From Candidatus Eisenbacteria bacterium (GTDB taxonomy: Bacteria; Eisenbacteria; RBG-16-71-46; CAIMUX01; JAHJDP01): a DNA stretch of 49,558 nucleotides. Below are positions 1 through 7,040 of the stretch, piece after piece. How positions within the stretch are numbered: position 1 is the first letter of the stretch; each line of letters starts with the position of its first letter. The stretch lies in contig JAHJDP010000048.1 in assembly GCA_018831195.1 (NCBI GenBank), forward strand, positions 1 to 49,558, written 5' to 3'. Under the pieces are notes generated by a model. It was not told the DNA's origin, ran no database searches, and saw nothing but the letters and a program-made list of their open reading frames with translations. The position numbers were made by a program, and so were the translations under genes.

Positions 1-1
1 G

Positions 2-118
2 AGGCTCTTTGCCACACGGACGCGCTTACCGCGCAGGCTCAAACAATATTACAACCGCACGATTGAGACCCGCTGCATCCCGAAGAACCGCCGTCATGAG
101 CTGAAATACGCCTATTAG
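2..118 (+). CDS. C-terminal end of an unidentified protein (partial)
   Basis: The frame starting at base 2 is open from the window edge to a TAG at 116-118 and gives 38 residues rich in Arg, Lys and Tyr. A strong GC hairpin follows about 20 bases later, as expected at the end of a gene. The very basic tail would suit a nucleic-acid-binding protein such as a transposase or integrase, but nothing diagnostic is visible. The other two forward frames close sooner. The product is not identified. Confidence 0.35.
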   Translation, partial: RLFATRTRLPRRLKQYYNRTIETRCIPKNRRHELKYAY

Positions 119-136
119 ACCCACGGCGAGCATGAA

Positions 137-171
137 AAGCGCCTGGCGGCCGTAGGGACCGCCGGGCGCTT
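137..171 (+). terminator. GC-rich hairpin after the partial gene
   Basis: An 11-bp inverted repeat (139-149 with 159-169, loop of 9) is flanked by AA on the left and TT on the right, which extends the stem. There is no long T run after it. It lies between two gene ends that face each other (TAG at 118 on plus, stop at 208 on minus) and may serve as a weak or bidirectional terminator. Confidence 0.45.
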
Positions 172-207
172 GACCCCCTCAGATGCAATTTCCGAAGCAC
201 AACCCTT

Positions 208-774
208 CTATTTGATGCATTGGGGTCCCGGCTTCATCGGCTGAGACCGTTCCCACCAAGCCACCACTTTCCATACACTGTTGCCGTATTCGTCCAGCCA
301 GGGCATCTCTTTAAGGTCGAGAACAAACTCCCCGCCGACGCGAAACGTGTCAACGACGCCATCCTCCCGCCCTCGTGGAACCCTCATATCCAGGTCAGAG
401 AGAACCACACGGCCGTTGCATCCGGCGATGGGGCTGTCGATCAGGCTTCCCACGACCCAATCGACCGAGATCTTTCCGATCAGGGCATCGTCAAACAAGC
501 CCGAGACCGATTGGATCTCCCGCTCTTTCTTCCAAGAAGGCTGGAGATCGGGATTCCGGGCGACATCGCGCGGGTTGAAATGAAAGATAAAATCATCCGC
601 CAGGAGCGAGTCGTAGAGAACGATGCTCTTTCCTTCGATGGCTTGTTCGATAAAGAGCGGAATCTGCGCCCACGAGGTCGCTCTCAGGGCATTGTCGTTG
701 ATGATAGGGCTCTCGGGATCATGCGCGCATGAGAGAGCCGCAAAAGACAGGATAATAAAAAAGAAGCGTTTCAT
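208..774 (-). CDS. NTF2-like lipoprotein, function unknown
   Basis: A 188-residue exported protein. The start is the ATG at 774, seven bases after a perfect AAGGAGG; an ATG six bases upstream is too close to that site. The N-terminus is Met-Lys-Arg, a hydrophobic stretch and the lipobox LSC, so the mature protein should begin with a lipid-modified Cys at about residue 15. The body has the pattern of a SnoaL/NTF2-like fold: a helix with IPLFIEQAIEG, then LLADDFIFHF, and a Trp-rich last strand (VWKVVAWWER). Proteins of this type usually bind small molecules or are enzymes, but no catalytic set can be named here. It is transcribed alone, divergent from the next gene. Confidence 0.75.
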   Translation of the reverse strand: MKRFFFIILSFAALSCAHDPESPIINDNALRATSWAQIPLFIEQAIEGKSIVLYDSLLADDFIFHFNPRDVARNPDLQPSWKKEREIQSVSGLFDDALIGKISVDWVVGSLIDSPIAGCNGRVVLSDLDMRVPRGREDGVVDTFRVGGEFVLDLKEMPWLDEYGNSVWKVVAWWERSQPMKPGPQCIK

Positions 775-1333
775 TGTCATCCCTCCTTCAGACAGCGACG
801 ACCGGCATGATCCACGCCCCGGCTCCATCTTACTTGCCGGGATGAGGTTTCAACTCGCATGCCTGCTCGTCTAACCCCGGAGAGATAACTCTTAAATCGC
901 TCCTATATTTTCATCGATGGCTTTATTTGCACGCCATCTTTCAATCCCATACTAATCAATTCTGGTGAAGGAGTCGAGAGAGAAAACCAGGAACGACCTT
1001 GTTGCGTTCATATCGGTGGAGCGGATGGCGAGGATATCGGGATCCACGAACTGTCTTGAAAGCAGTCCGGCCCAAAAATGTAATTGTTATACTCTCCGCT
1101 CTCCTGTGCGGCTTAGTAGCATTGCTATTTCCTTCACGCGGCGAAGGCTTCGGGGGGCTGGTGTAGTACCCGGAATCACAATCTTCACTTGTTCCTCTGC
1201 CCGAGTCCCATGCTGAGCCGGTCCACCCGCAACCGATTCGACATCGGGGCGACTTTCCTATATACTTATGGGATAGAGTCGTCATACATCGGTATCGCCG
1301 TGCACCGGCGCAAGAGTACCATGGGATTTGGAA
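775..1333. other. 559-base intergenic region
   Basis: This gap lies between two divergent exported-protein genes. It holds a good sigma-70 promoter at 1238-1266 for the rightward gene. It also holds a possible short broken frame (TTG at 999 to TAG at 1166, open again to 1336) with one plausible membrane segment (VIVILSALLCGLVALLF). I see no convincing RNA gene or repeat. The short frames on the minus strand here have no protein-like composition. Confidence 0.5.
1238..1266 (+). promoter_or_regulatory. sigma-70-type promoter for the beta-propeller gene
   Basis: TCGACA at 1238-1243 and TATACT at 1261-1266 are separated by 17 bases. Each hexamer matches the consensus at five of six positions. 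The start codon at 1334 lies 67 bases downstream, which leaves a normal leader. Confidence 0.6.
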
Positions 1334-2626
1334 ATGAAGCGGAACCAACAACCCTCAGTCTTATCTCCGGCCGCGATGCTGGTCTTATTGTTATGCATTT
1401 GTCCCTGCCTTGCCGATTCACCCGGTTCACGAAGTGACATTGTTTATCCTGATTGGACATTTCTAACCGAGGATCCTTTTCCACTTTTTGCCCCTGTCGT
1501 CAATCCCGTCCTGACCGCCGCGGATGTCACCGATACACCGGCCAGCTTTCTTGCCGATCCCTTTATCATGTTTGTGGATGGGATCTGGTATATGTTTTTT
1601 GAGGTCTATCTGACCAATCCTGAGGATGCCAATATCGCCGTGGCGACGAGTCTGAACGGATTCGACTGGACCTATGATCGGCTGGTGCTTCAGGAGGAGG
1701 GTATCTTTTCATATCCTCATGTATTTAGATCGAACGGCGACTATTACATGATACCCACGGTGAGTTATGCCGAAGATGTTAAACTCTATCGGGCGGATAG
1801 CTTCCCTTACACATGGTCTCAAACAGCTATCTTGGTCGATGGCCACATCATGAGAGATTCCTCCATCCTCTACTATGATGAGACGTGGTGGTTGTTTGTC
1901 GGAGGGCAGGGAAGCCGGGATTGCTATCTTTACTATTCAGACAGCCTCGCCACGGGCTGGACGGAACACCCGATGAGCCCGATTATCGCCGATGATCCCA
2001 GCAAAGCGCGCCCGGCCGGGAGATTCCTGCTCCTCGACGACAACCGGATCATTCGCTTGGCTCAGAAATGTGATGAAAGTTATGGTGAGGCGGTCCGGGC
2101 TTTTGAGGTGGACCTCCTGACGCGGTCCGATTACGCGGAGCATGAAATGCCGGAGAGCCCGGTTCTGGAGAAATACGGCGATGGGTGGGCCCGTTCCGGC
2201 ATGCATACATGCGATGCCTGGTGGACGGGAGAGTACTGGATCGCGGCGGTGGACGGCTATGGACCCGGCGGGTGGTCGATCGGGATTTATCAATCCAGAC
2301 CGCTGGCCGCGGCGGATGAGTTTCTTCCCCCGGGAAGCCCGGGGCCGGAGCTTGGACTCATCACGCCCAATCCGGCCTACACAGAAACACAAATCGCTTT
2401 GCGGGTACCAGCGGGGATCGAGCAAACTCCCTTGCGATGCTCCATCTATGATCTCTCGGGCCGCCGGGTAAGGACCCTGCTGGATCAATCCAGACCGGAA
2501 GGAAGATACACCCTGACATGGGATGGTCAAACGGATTTCGGAAACGCCGCCTCTCCCGGGCAATATTATATCAGGCTTTCCTGGGAGCATAATTACCAAA
2601 CAGGAAAGATAACGTTCGTAAAATAG
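1334..2626 (+). CDS. Exported five-bladed beta-propeller protein with FlgD-like C-terminal domain
   Basis: A 430-residue protein. The ATG at 1334 gives a typical signal peptide (MLVLLLCICPCLA, cleaved near residue 28); a TTG two codons upstream is possible. Residues 50-320 repeat the pattern ADPFIMFVDGIWYMFFE ... YPHVF ... YYMIPT ... DSSILYYDETWWLFVG. This is characteristic of the beta-propeller fold related to glycoside hydrolase family 43, in particular the domain found at the N-terminus of glucosamine inositolphosphorylceramide transferase. Residues from about 337 match the FlgD-like immunoglobulin fold (ITPNP, IYDLSGRRVRTL, SPGQYYIRL), which serves as a C-terminal sorting or anchoring domain in many FCB-type bacteria. 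A role in binding or cleaving surface sugars is inferred. It lies 38 bases before the beta-helix gene and probably shares its transcript. Confidence 0.75.
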   Translation: MKRNQQPSVLSPAAMLVLLLCICPCLADSPGSRSDIVYPDWTFLTEDPFPLFAPVVNPVLTAADVTDTPASFLADPFIMFVDGIWYMFFEVYLTNPEDANIAVATSLNGFDWTYDRLVLQEEGIFSYPHVFRSNGDYYMIPTVSYAEDVKLYRADSFPYTWSQTAILVDGHIMRDSSILYYDETWWLFVGGQGSRDCYLYYSDSLATGWTEHPMSPIIADDPSKARPAGRFLLLDDNRIIRLAQKCDESYGEAVRAFEVDLLTRSDYAEHEMPESPVLEKYGDGWARSGMHTCDAWWTGEYWIAAVDGYGPGGWSIGIYQSRPLAAADEFLPPGSPGPELGLITPNPAYTETQIALRVPAGIEQTPLRCSIYDLSGRRVRTLLDQSRPEGRYTLTWDGQTDFGNAASPGQYYIRLSWEHNYQTGKITFVK

Positions 2627-2664
2627 ATGCGTAAAAAAACGTCAGAGAAATGAGGAGTTGGATG

Positions 2665-3696
2665 ATGGGTAATCTGTGCTCTTACACAATAGGTATCTTC
2701 CTTCTCTCGATGTTCCTTTCGTTTCCCTCCTTTGCCGCCGTTTATACCATCAGCCCCGATGGATTGGGAGATTACCCGACGATCCAGGAAGCCGTCACCG
2801 GCTGTGATCCGGGGGATATTATAGAGTTGACGGATGGAGTTTTTAACGGAGACGGCAATCGGGATATCGAATATCATGGCAAATCGATTATCGTACGGTC
2901 GCAGAGCGGCGACCCCGAATCCTGCATTATTGATTGCGAAGGCAGTGCGGTCGAATATCACCGGGGCTTCTATTTTCTCTATCAAGAAGACGCCGATGCG
3001 AGGGTAGAGAATTTAAAGATCATAAATGGCTATGTCAGTGGAGATGACTGAGTGTGCAAATCAGGGGGCGGGATCCTCTGTCGAAATGGTTCAAATCCGA
3101 CTATCGTTAATGTTCATTTTGTCGATAACTACGGCAGATACGGCGGCGGCTTTTACGCCTATAACGCCGAACCGACCGTTATTGATTGCACATTTTGGAA
3201 TAATTCCGTCGAGCTGCAAGGAGGCGCCATCCTGTGCACCACGGCATCTCCAATGATCATCGGCTGTACAATTTACGGCAATACGGCGCCCGACCAAGGC
3301 GGCGGGCTCTTCGCTGAAGAGGGCTCTTTCCCCGTTCTTGAACGGACAATCATCGCCGGCAGCCTCGATGGGGGATCGGTGTTGAGTTTACCCGGCAGCG
3401 CCATCAGTCTCAGCTGCTGCAATATCTATGGGAATGCCGGGGGTGATTGGGTTGCGTGTATCCAGGACCAGTATGGCTTTGACGGTAATATCTACGCGGA
3501 TCCCCTCTTCTGTCTTCCGGAAGCCGGGGATTTCACGCTGCAATCCGGGTCGTCCTGTCTTTACAGCCATCATCCCGGCGGGTGGGTCTGCGGCCTCATC
3601 GGAGCCCATCCGATCGGGTGTCCGGCATCCTCTGTTGCCGACGGTTCTGTCGAGGCCGCGACCTGGGGCGGGCTTAAAGCGCGGATCAATCGCTAG
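2665..3696 (+). CDS. Right-handed beta-helix exported protein with one in-frame TGA (candidate selenoprotein)
   Basis: The frame runs from ATG 2665 (seven bases after GAGGAG) to TAG 3694-3696, 344 codons, with a single TGA at codon 129 (3049-3051). Before the TGA there is a signal peptide (about residues 1-25) and the opening beta-helix strands (YTISPDGLGDYPTIQEAV, GDIIEL). After it come typical repeats (GGGILCRNGSNPTI, GGGFYAYNAEPTV, GGAILCTTASPMI, GGGLFAEE), then DPLFC and a C-terminal TWGGLK tail. The part after the TGA has no start with a ribosome site and no signal peptide, so it makes sense only joined to the first part. The TGA is followed by Val-Cys, giving U-V-C, and by a SECIS-like hairpin. 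Alternatives are a TGG-to-TGA nonsense mutation (pseudogene) or a sequencing error. Two separate open frames, 2665-3051 and 3052-3696, would be the conventional reading. Confidence 0.7.
3062..3080 (+). promoter_or_regulatory. SECIS-like hairpin after the in-frame TGA of the beta-helix gene
   Basis: CAGGGG (3062-3067) pairs with CCUCUG (3075-3080), six pairs including one G-U, around the loop GCGGGAU. The loop starts 16 bases after the UGA and begins with G. This meets the general bacterial SECIS pattern as I recall it: a loop 16-37 bases from the UGA with G in its first two positions. No lower stem is visible and the loop is not the classical GGUC, so this one is weaker than its partner at 3847-3875. 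Confidence 0.4.
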
Positions 3697-4307
3697 CGCA
3701 AATCATAGAGGGATTTTATCATTCCCCATGTATTTGAACGCACCGGTGTTGTGGCGGAGACAAGATCCAGAAAATCGAAACGCGTCCTTCCCTCTATTCC
3801 TCCCCGCATCACACGTATAAAATAAAAACCCGGTTCCAAGCAAATCACCTTCTCCGACTGGACCCAGTCGTAGGTGCAGGCTCAGGTCCCTTCACTAAGA
3901 CCAGGAATGGTGACGAGGGTGTCGGTGACAAGAATCTCGTGTTCATAGGTTCTGTAGGAGATATAATATTCCCGGATAAGCCCCAGGGATCCGGCGCTGC
4001 CGATATAATCGACAAAACAGATGGGCTGTTCAACCATCAGCTCATAATCACACCATTGGCCGGGGCGATTAAACCCATCAACCGCCAATAGATTAGAAGC
4101 ATGCATATCCGGCCAATCCGGGCAAAAAAGCGGATTGTCTAAATCTTCATAATCGATAAGGCTCTCCGCCTCGATGCGGAGAGGGAGTTCTTGAGCGGAT
4201 GCCGTCATTGCAATCAGGAGACAAAGGGGCAGGGCGGCTAGAAAGAAAGTGTGGGAATTTAATGACCGAATGGAATGATCCCTTGAGTTTTTGAACGGGT
4301 TCATCAT
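3693..4307 (-). CDS. Exported carbohydrate-binding-like protein with one in-frame TGA (candidate selenoprotein)
   Basis: Read from ATG 4307 (six bases after AAGGAGG) to TAG 3693-3695 there are 205 codons with one TGA at codon 142 (3882-3884). The N-terminus has a long signal peptide ending at about ASA-QE. The mature part begins RIEAESL and continues VDGFNRPGQWCDYELMV and YISYRTYEHEILV, which resembles CBM6/CBM35-type sugar-binding modules. After the TGA the frame continues A-C-T-Y-D-W-V, then EPGFYFIRVMRGG, a convincing last strand of the same fold, and ends TWGMIKSLYDLR. Without read-through the domain would be cut before its last strands. The motif is U-A-C, again U-x-C. A SECIS-like hairpin with a GGUC loop follows. 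A TGG-to-TGA mutation is the main alternative. Confidence 0.7.
3847..3875 (-). promoter_or_regulatory. SECIS-like hairpin with GGUC loop after the in-frame TGA
   Basis: On the minus strand CGACUG (3870-3865) and CAGUCG (3860-3855) pair perfectly around the tetraloop GGUC (3864-3861). A lower helix ACCU/AGGU (3875-3872 with 3850-3847) is separated by a bulged A and an internal GAGA. The loop begins 17 bases after the UGA. The E. coli fdhF SECIS also shows GGUC in its SelB-binding apical loop about 18 bases after the UGA. The match in loop sequence, stem and distance is striking. Function is inferred. Confidence 0.55.
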
Positions 4308-4525
4308 CGCATCCCTCCTTGGCCGCTGAAAAATCCGGACCTGATTTTCCCTGACGAATCGTCCCATTAAATGACACCAGCAGTATAGGATGAAAATTGC
4401 AAAATAGCATCCCCGGATAGACGGCCCTCCATAAAATCTGATTATGGAATTCCATCCAACGGCGATGCGACAACGGCTTGCTCTGCGCCTCGTTAGATGG
4501 TACGGATTAACCGGAGGTTGATATC

Positions 4526-6562
4526 ATGAATTCAATTCAGTCGGCCCGGCTCTTCCCGCCCAGGACCCTCTTTGGAATCCCCCGGATTCTTTCCGTTTTT
4601 CTTGTTCTCTGGATTGCCGCCTTCGTCTTCGGCGCCGTTCCATCGGCTGCGGCCCTGGAGCCGGGTGATCCCTTTATCGACTTTGAGCTTCCATGGCTCT
4701 CGATGGAGGGGTCTTTGGGAATCCGTGATCTGCTCTCGTCCTCCGACATGATTGTCTTGGTGCTATGGAACCGCGGGTGCCCCCATTGTACGGAAGTGGC
4801 GCTGGGCCTTGATGATTTCGTGGAGGCGGTCGCTCCCTACGGCGTCGAAGTTGCGGGGATCCTCTTCGGCCCGGATGATCCGCTGAGTCTGGAACTGCTG
4901 CTGGAGCGGGAAGAAGTCGACCTCCCGCAGCTCTGGGATGAGCATGCCAGGATCGCCGCGGCCTATGGGCTGGGGATGGAACATCTGGGGGTATTCGTCA
5001 TCGATTCGAACGGCATCGTTCGAGCGGTTTTTGACCATTCCATTCCAGATCTGACCGATGCGGTTCTGCCGGTGGTTCGGGATCTCTCCCAGCACCCGCA
5101 AAACTCCCGAGCGCCGCAGAACGATCCGTCATCAGCCTCCATTCCCGGCATGAGCTTGAACATGGATTTGCCGTCCCTCAGGACCGATGGGCGCTTCCGC
5201 TTTCTCAGCACCGAGAATGCGCGGCCGGGCGATCACGGTCTCTATGGCGAATCCTTGGAAAGCGGTGCTCTATTTCTTTACCGTTGGGATCTGAGGCTGC
5301 ATTGGGGCTTGGCGCGGGGTATCGAATTCGTACCCCTGCTGCGTGTCAGTAATGAAAGTGATGGAATCCTGACGGAAGGTCCGGAGAAGTTCTCAAGCCG
5401 GTACGGATCGGCCAGTCTCTATTTTCACCGCCGGCACGTCTCTTCGACATTCGGCGCCTTCAATGCCAGGATATCACCTTTAATTTTACAGAGATGGGAT
5501 GAAGAGGATGCGCCGCCGCTGGGGGGCGTCTCCGGCTGTGCAACCTGCGGCGCCGGCGCCTCCGGATTAAGCCAGCGGAGTTTGGAGGTGCTGGGTCCTG
5601 ATTATACATTCGAAGGACTGGCCGTCAAATGCAACCATCGTTATGTTAAAGCTGAAAGCTGGCTGGCCGTGCCCTCGTGGGAAGTGAGTGTTTCGAACAC
5701 CGCGACCCCCGAAGAAAAATCAGCGGCGCGCTATCGCCGGATTCTATACGGCGGATCGATCGATCTTGGACGTGTAGGTTCCGAAGAACCGATTTTCGGA
5801 CTTCCGACGCCGTATGGCCTTCGATTCGCCTACCTCAATGTGGGAGAGGACCGAAGAACATCAGGCCTGGAGGGTATTCGTCCATCAAGTGAATGGGACG
5901 AGCACTCTTATACATTGATGGCCGGGCTGGGACCCTGGCAGGGGTGTCGCGCGGAAGTCGAACATGTCTGGTGGCGCCTGGCCCTTATCGATCAATGGAG
6001 CACCGGCTGGGAAGTGGAGAAGATGAACCGCCGGGCCCTTCGCGCCGGTCTCCGCGGACGATGGCTGATGGGATCAACCGCTGTTTGGATCAAGGCGCAC
6101 CGGCTCTGGCTCGAGCAGGGATTCGATCCTCTCTATGGCGCCCTATCCTATGATGGAAATCATGAGGGGTGGCGTTTCTCCAGCGGTGTCCAGTTTTTTG
6201 ACCGGGATGGAGGGAGCCGGGAACGATTGTCGCTTTCGGGCTTCTATCGGGGCACTCAAGAGATAGACGATGAAGAAGCTCCCGGCTTTGGTCTGATGGA
6301 TAACAGTATCATCAGTTTTTCCCTCACGGGGCGGCCGGTGGGGGATCTCCTGGCAGGAATTCATTTTGTCCATACGGCAACGAACGTTCCGCATCCCTCA
6401 ATTCCGGATGAGGAGAGCAATGGATACTCCCTCGATTTGAGATGGGAGGGGGTACCCACGGTGGATCCTATTCTTCGTATTGACGCGATTCGCACGGACG
6501 ACGGATATAAAGAGGTCCGGACCGTCTGGCAAGGATACCTATCGGTCCGCGTTGTCAAATAG
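4526..6562 (+). CDS. Thioredoxin-like domain fused to an outer-membrane barrel-like domain
   Basis: A 678-residue protein; ATG 4526 follows GGAGG by eight bases. A signal peptide ends near residue 43 (SAAA-LEPG). Residues 45-190 are a redoxin/TlpA-like thioredoxin fold: DPFIDFELPWL, a C85-P-H-C88 active site (NRGCPHC), and VFVIDSNGIVRAVF. The position normally held by the cis-proline before the FxID strand appears to be Leu154, which is unusual for a working oxidoreductase. After a polar linker (190-215) residues 220-678 alternate hydrophobic and polar residues with many Tyr, Trp and Arg, as in beta-barrels, and end on a strand (VWQGYLSVRVVK). A second CxxC pair (C338, C341 in GCATCGAG) sits in this part. 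A periplasmic redox domain tethered to the outer membrane is inferred. The gene is divergent from the TGA-containing gene at 3693-4307. Confidence 0.7.
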   Translation: MNSIQSARLFPPRTLFGIPRILSVFLVLWIAAFVFGAVPSAAALEPGDPFIDFELPWLSMEGSLGIRDLLSSSDMIVLVLWNRGCPHCTEVALGLDDFVEAVAPYGVEVAGILFGPDDPLSLELLLEREEVDLPQLWDEHARIAAAYGLGMEHLGVFVIDSNGIVRAVFDHSIPDLTDAVLPVVRDLSQHPQNSRAPQNDPSSASIPGMSLNMDLPSLRTDGRFRFLSTENARPGDHGLYGESLESGALFLYRWDLRLHWGLARGIEFVPLLRVSNESDGILTEGPEKFSSRYGSASLYFHRRHVSSTFGAFNARISPLILQRWDEEDAPPLGGVSGCATCGAGASGLSQRSLEVLGPDYTFEGLAVKCNHRYVKAESWLAVPSWEVSVSNTATPEEKSAARYRRILYGGSIDLGRVGSEEPIFGLPTPYGLRFAYLNVGEDRRTSGLEGIRPSSEWDEHSYTLMAGLGPWQGCRAEVEHVWWRLALIDQWSTGWEVEKMNRRALRAGLRGRWLMGSTAVWIKAHRLWLEQGFDPLYGALSYDGNHEGWRFSSGVQFFDRDGGSRERLSLSGFYRGTQEIDDEEAPGFGLMDNSIISFSLTGRPVGDLLAGIHFVHTATNVPHPSIPDEESNGYSLDLRWEGVPTVDPILRIDAIRTDDGYKEVRTVWQGYLSVRVVK

Positions 6563-6577
6563 CCTTGCCTGCGCTGC

Positions 6578-6606
6578 TTGACATGGGATGCCAAGGATTT
6601 TATAAT
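6578..6606 (+). promoter_or_regulatory. Consensus sigma-70 promoter for the STAS gene
   Basis: TTGACA at 6578-6583 and TATAAT at 6601-6606, both perfect, are separated by 17 bases. The predicted transcript starts near 6613, about 47 bases before the STAS start codon. Such an ideal promoter suggests strong constitutive expression. Confidence 0.85.
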
Positions 6607-6659
6607 GGGTCCGTTTCAGTAGATGCTTTTTGAAAAACCAAGAAGAAGGGGTGTTGCCG

Positions 6660-7010
6660 ATGAAATTCAGTTCCAGAAAAGTGGATGATGTCCTTGTGTT
6701 CGATCTCAAAGGACCCCTTGAAGGGGGTGAAGAGTCATACAAAATCAAGGATGTGATCAAAGGTGAATTGGACGGCGGCGCAAAGAAGATCCTTCTGAAT
6801 ATGGATAAAGTCAGTTTTGTTAATTCAACCGGTATCGGTATCATCACAGCCGCCTTCGTCAGCATTCAAAATGCCGGCGCTCAGATGAAGATCGCCAATG
6901 CCAATGAGAAGATATCGAGAGTCATGATGGTCACGAAATTGCTGGAAGTCTTCGATTCATATTACGAGGAAGACGAGGCTTTAAAGGCTTTTCGGGGCGG
7001 TCCATCCTAA
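6660..7010 (+). CDS. STAS-domain anti-sigma factor antagonist-like protein
   Basis: A 116-residue protein that is one STAS domain: DVLVFDLKGPLEGG, KILLNMDKVSFVNSTGIGIITAAF, GAQMKIANANEKISRVM. Ser56 in VNSTGIG is the position phosphorylated in SpoIIAA/RsbV-type antagonists. Such proteins bind an anti-sigma kinase when unphosphorylated and release the sigma factor. The ATG at 6660 was chosen because the domain starts right after it; a TTG ten codons upstream is an alternative. No anti-sigma kinase or phosphatase is encoded nearby, so the partner must be elsewhere. The strong promoter just upstream makes this a single-gene unit. It converges with the crotonase gene. Confidence 0.85.
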   Translation: MKFSSRKVDDVLVFDLKGPLEGGEESYKIKDVIKGELDGGAKKILLNMDKVSFVNSTGIGIITAAFVSIQNAGAQMKIANANEKISRVMMVTKLLEVFDSYYEEDEALKAFRGGPS

Positions 7011-7040
7011 GGGTTTCAATCCGGCCGCGCAGGCGAGAGG

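Noticed and set aside
956-1351. 131-codon minus-strand frame in the gap before the beta-propeller gene
   Set aside because: Composition is rich in Arg, Cys, Ser and Pro with no repeat or domain pattern, and no ribosome site is seen.
1937-2599. Long open frame on the minus strand inside the beta-propeller gene
   Set aside because: It is the antisense of a well-supported gene, has no signal or domain and has atypical composition. The same applies to antisense frames such as 34389-34922 inside mutS and 35509-36141.
3052-3696. The second half of the beta-helix gene as an independent gene starting at GTG 3052
   Set aside because: It has no ribosome site at a suitable distance and no signal peptide, and it begins inside a beta-helix coil in the same frame as the first half.
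3049-3884. TGA read as Trp or Gly throughout (alternative genetic code)
   Set aside because: Many well-identified genes here end on TGA exactly at the family's C-terminus or in a coupled overlap, for example scpA, cmk, the kinase ending at 12953 and the methyltransferase ending at 38845. TGA is therefore a normal stop in this genome.
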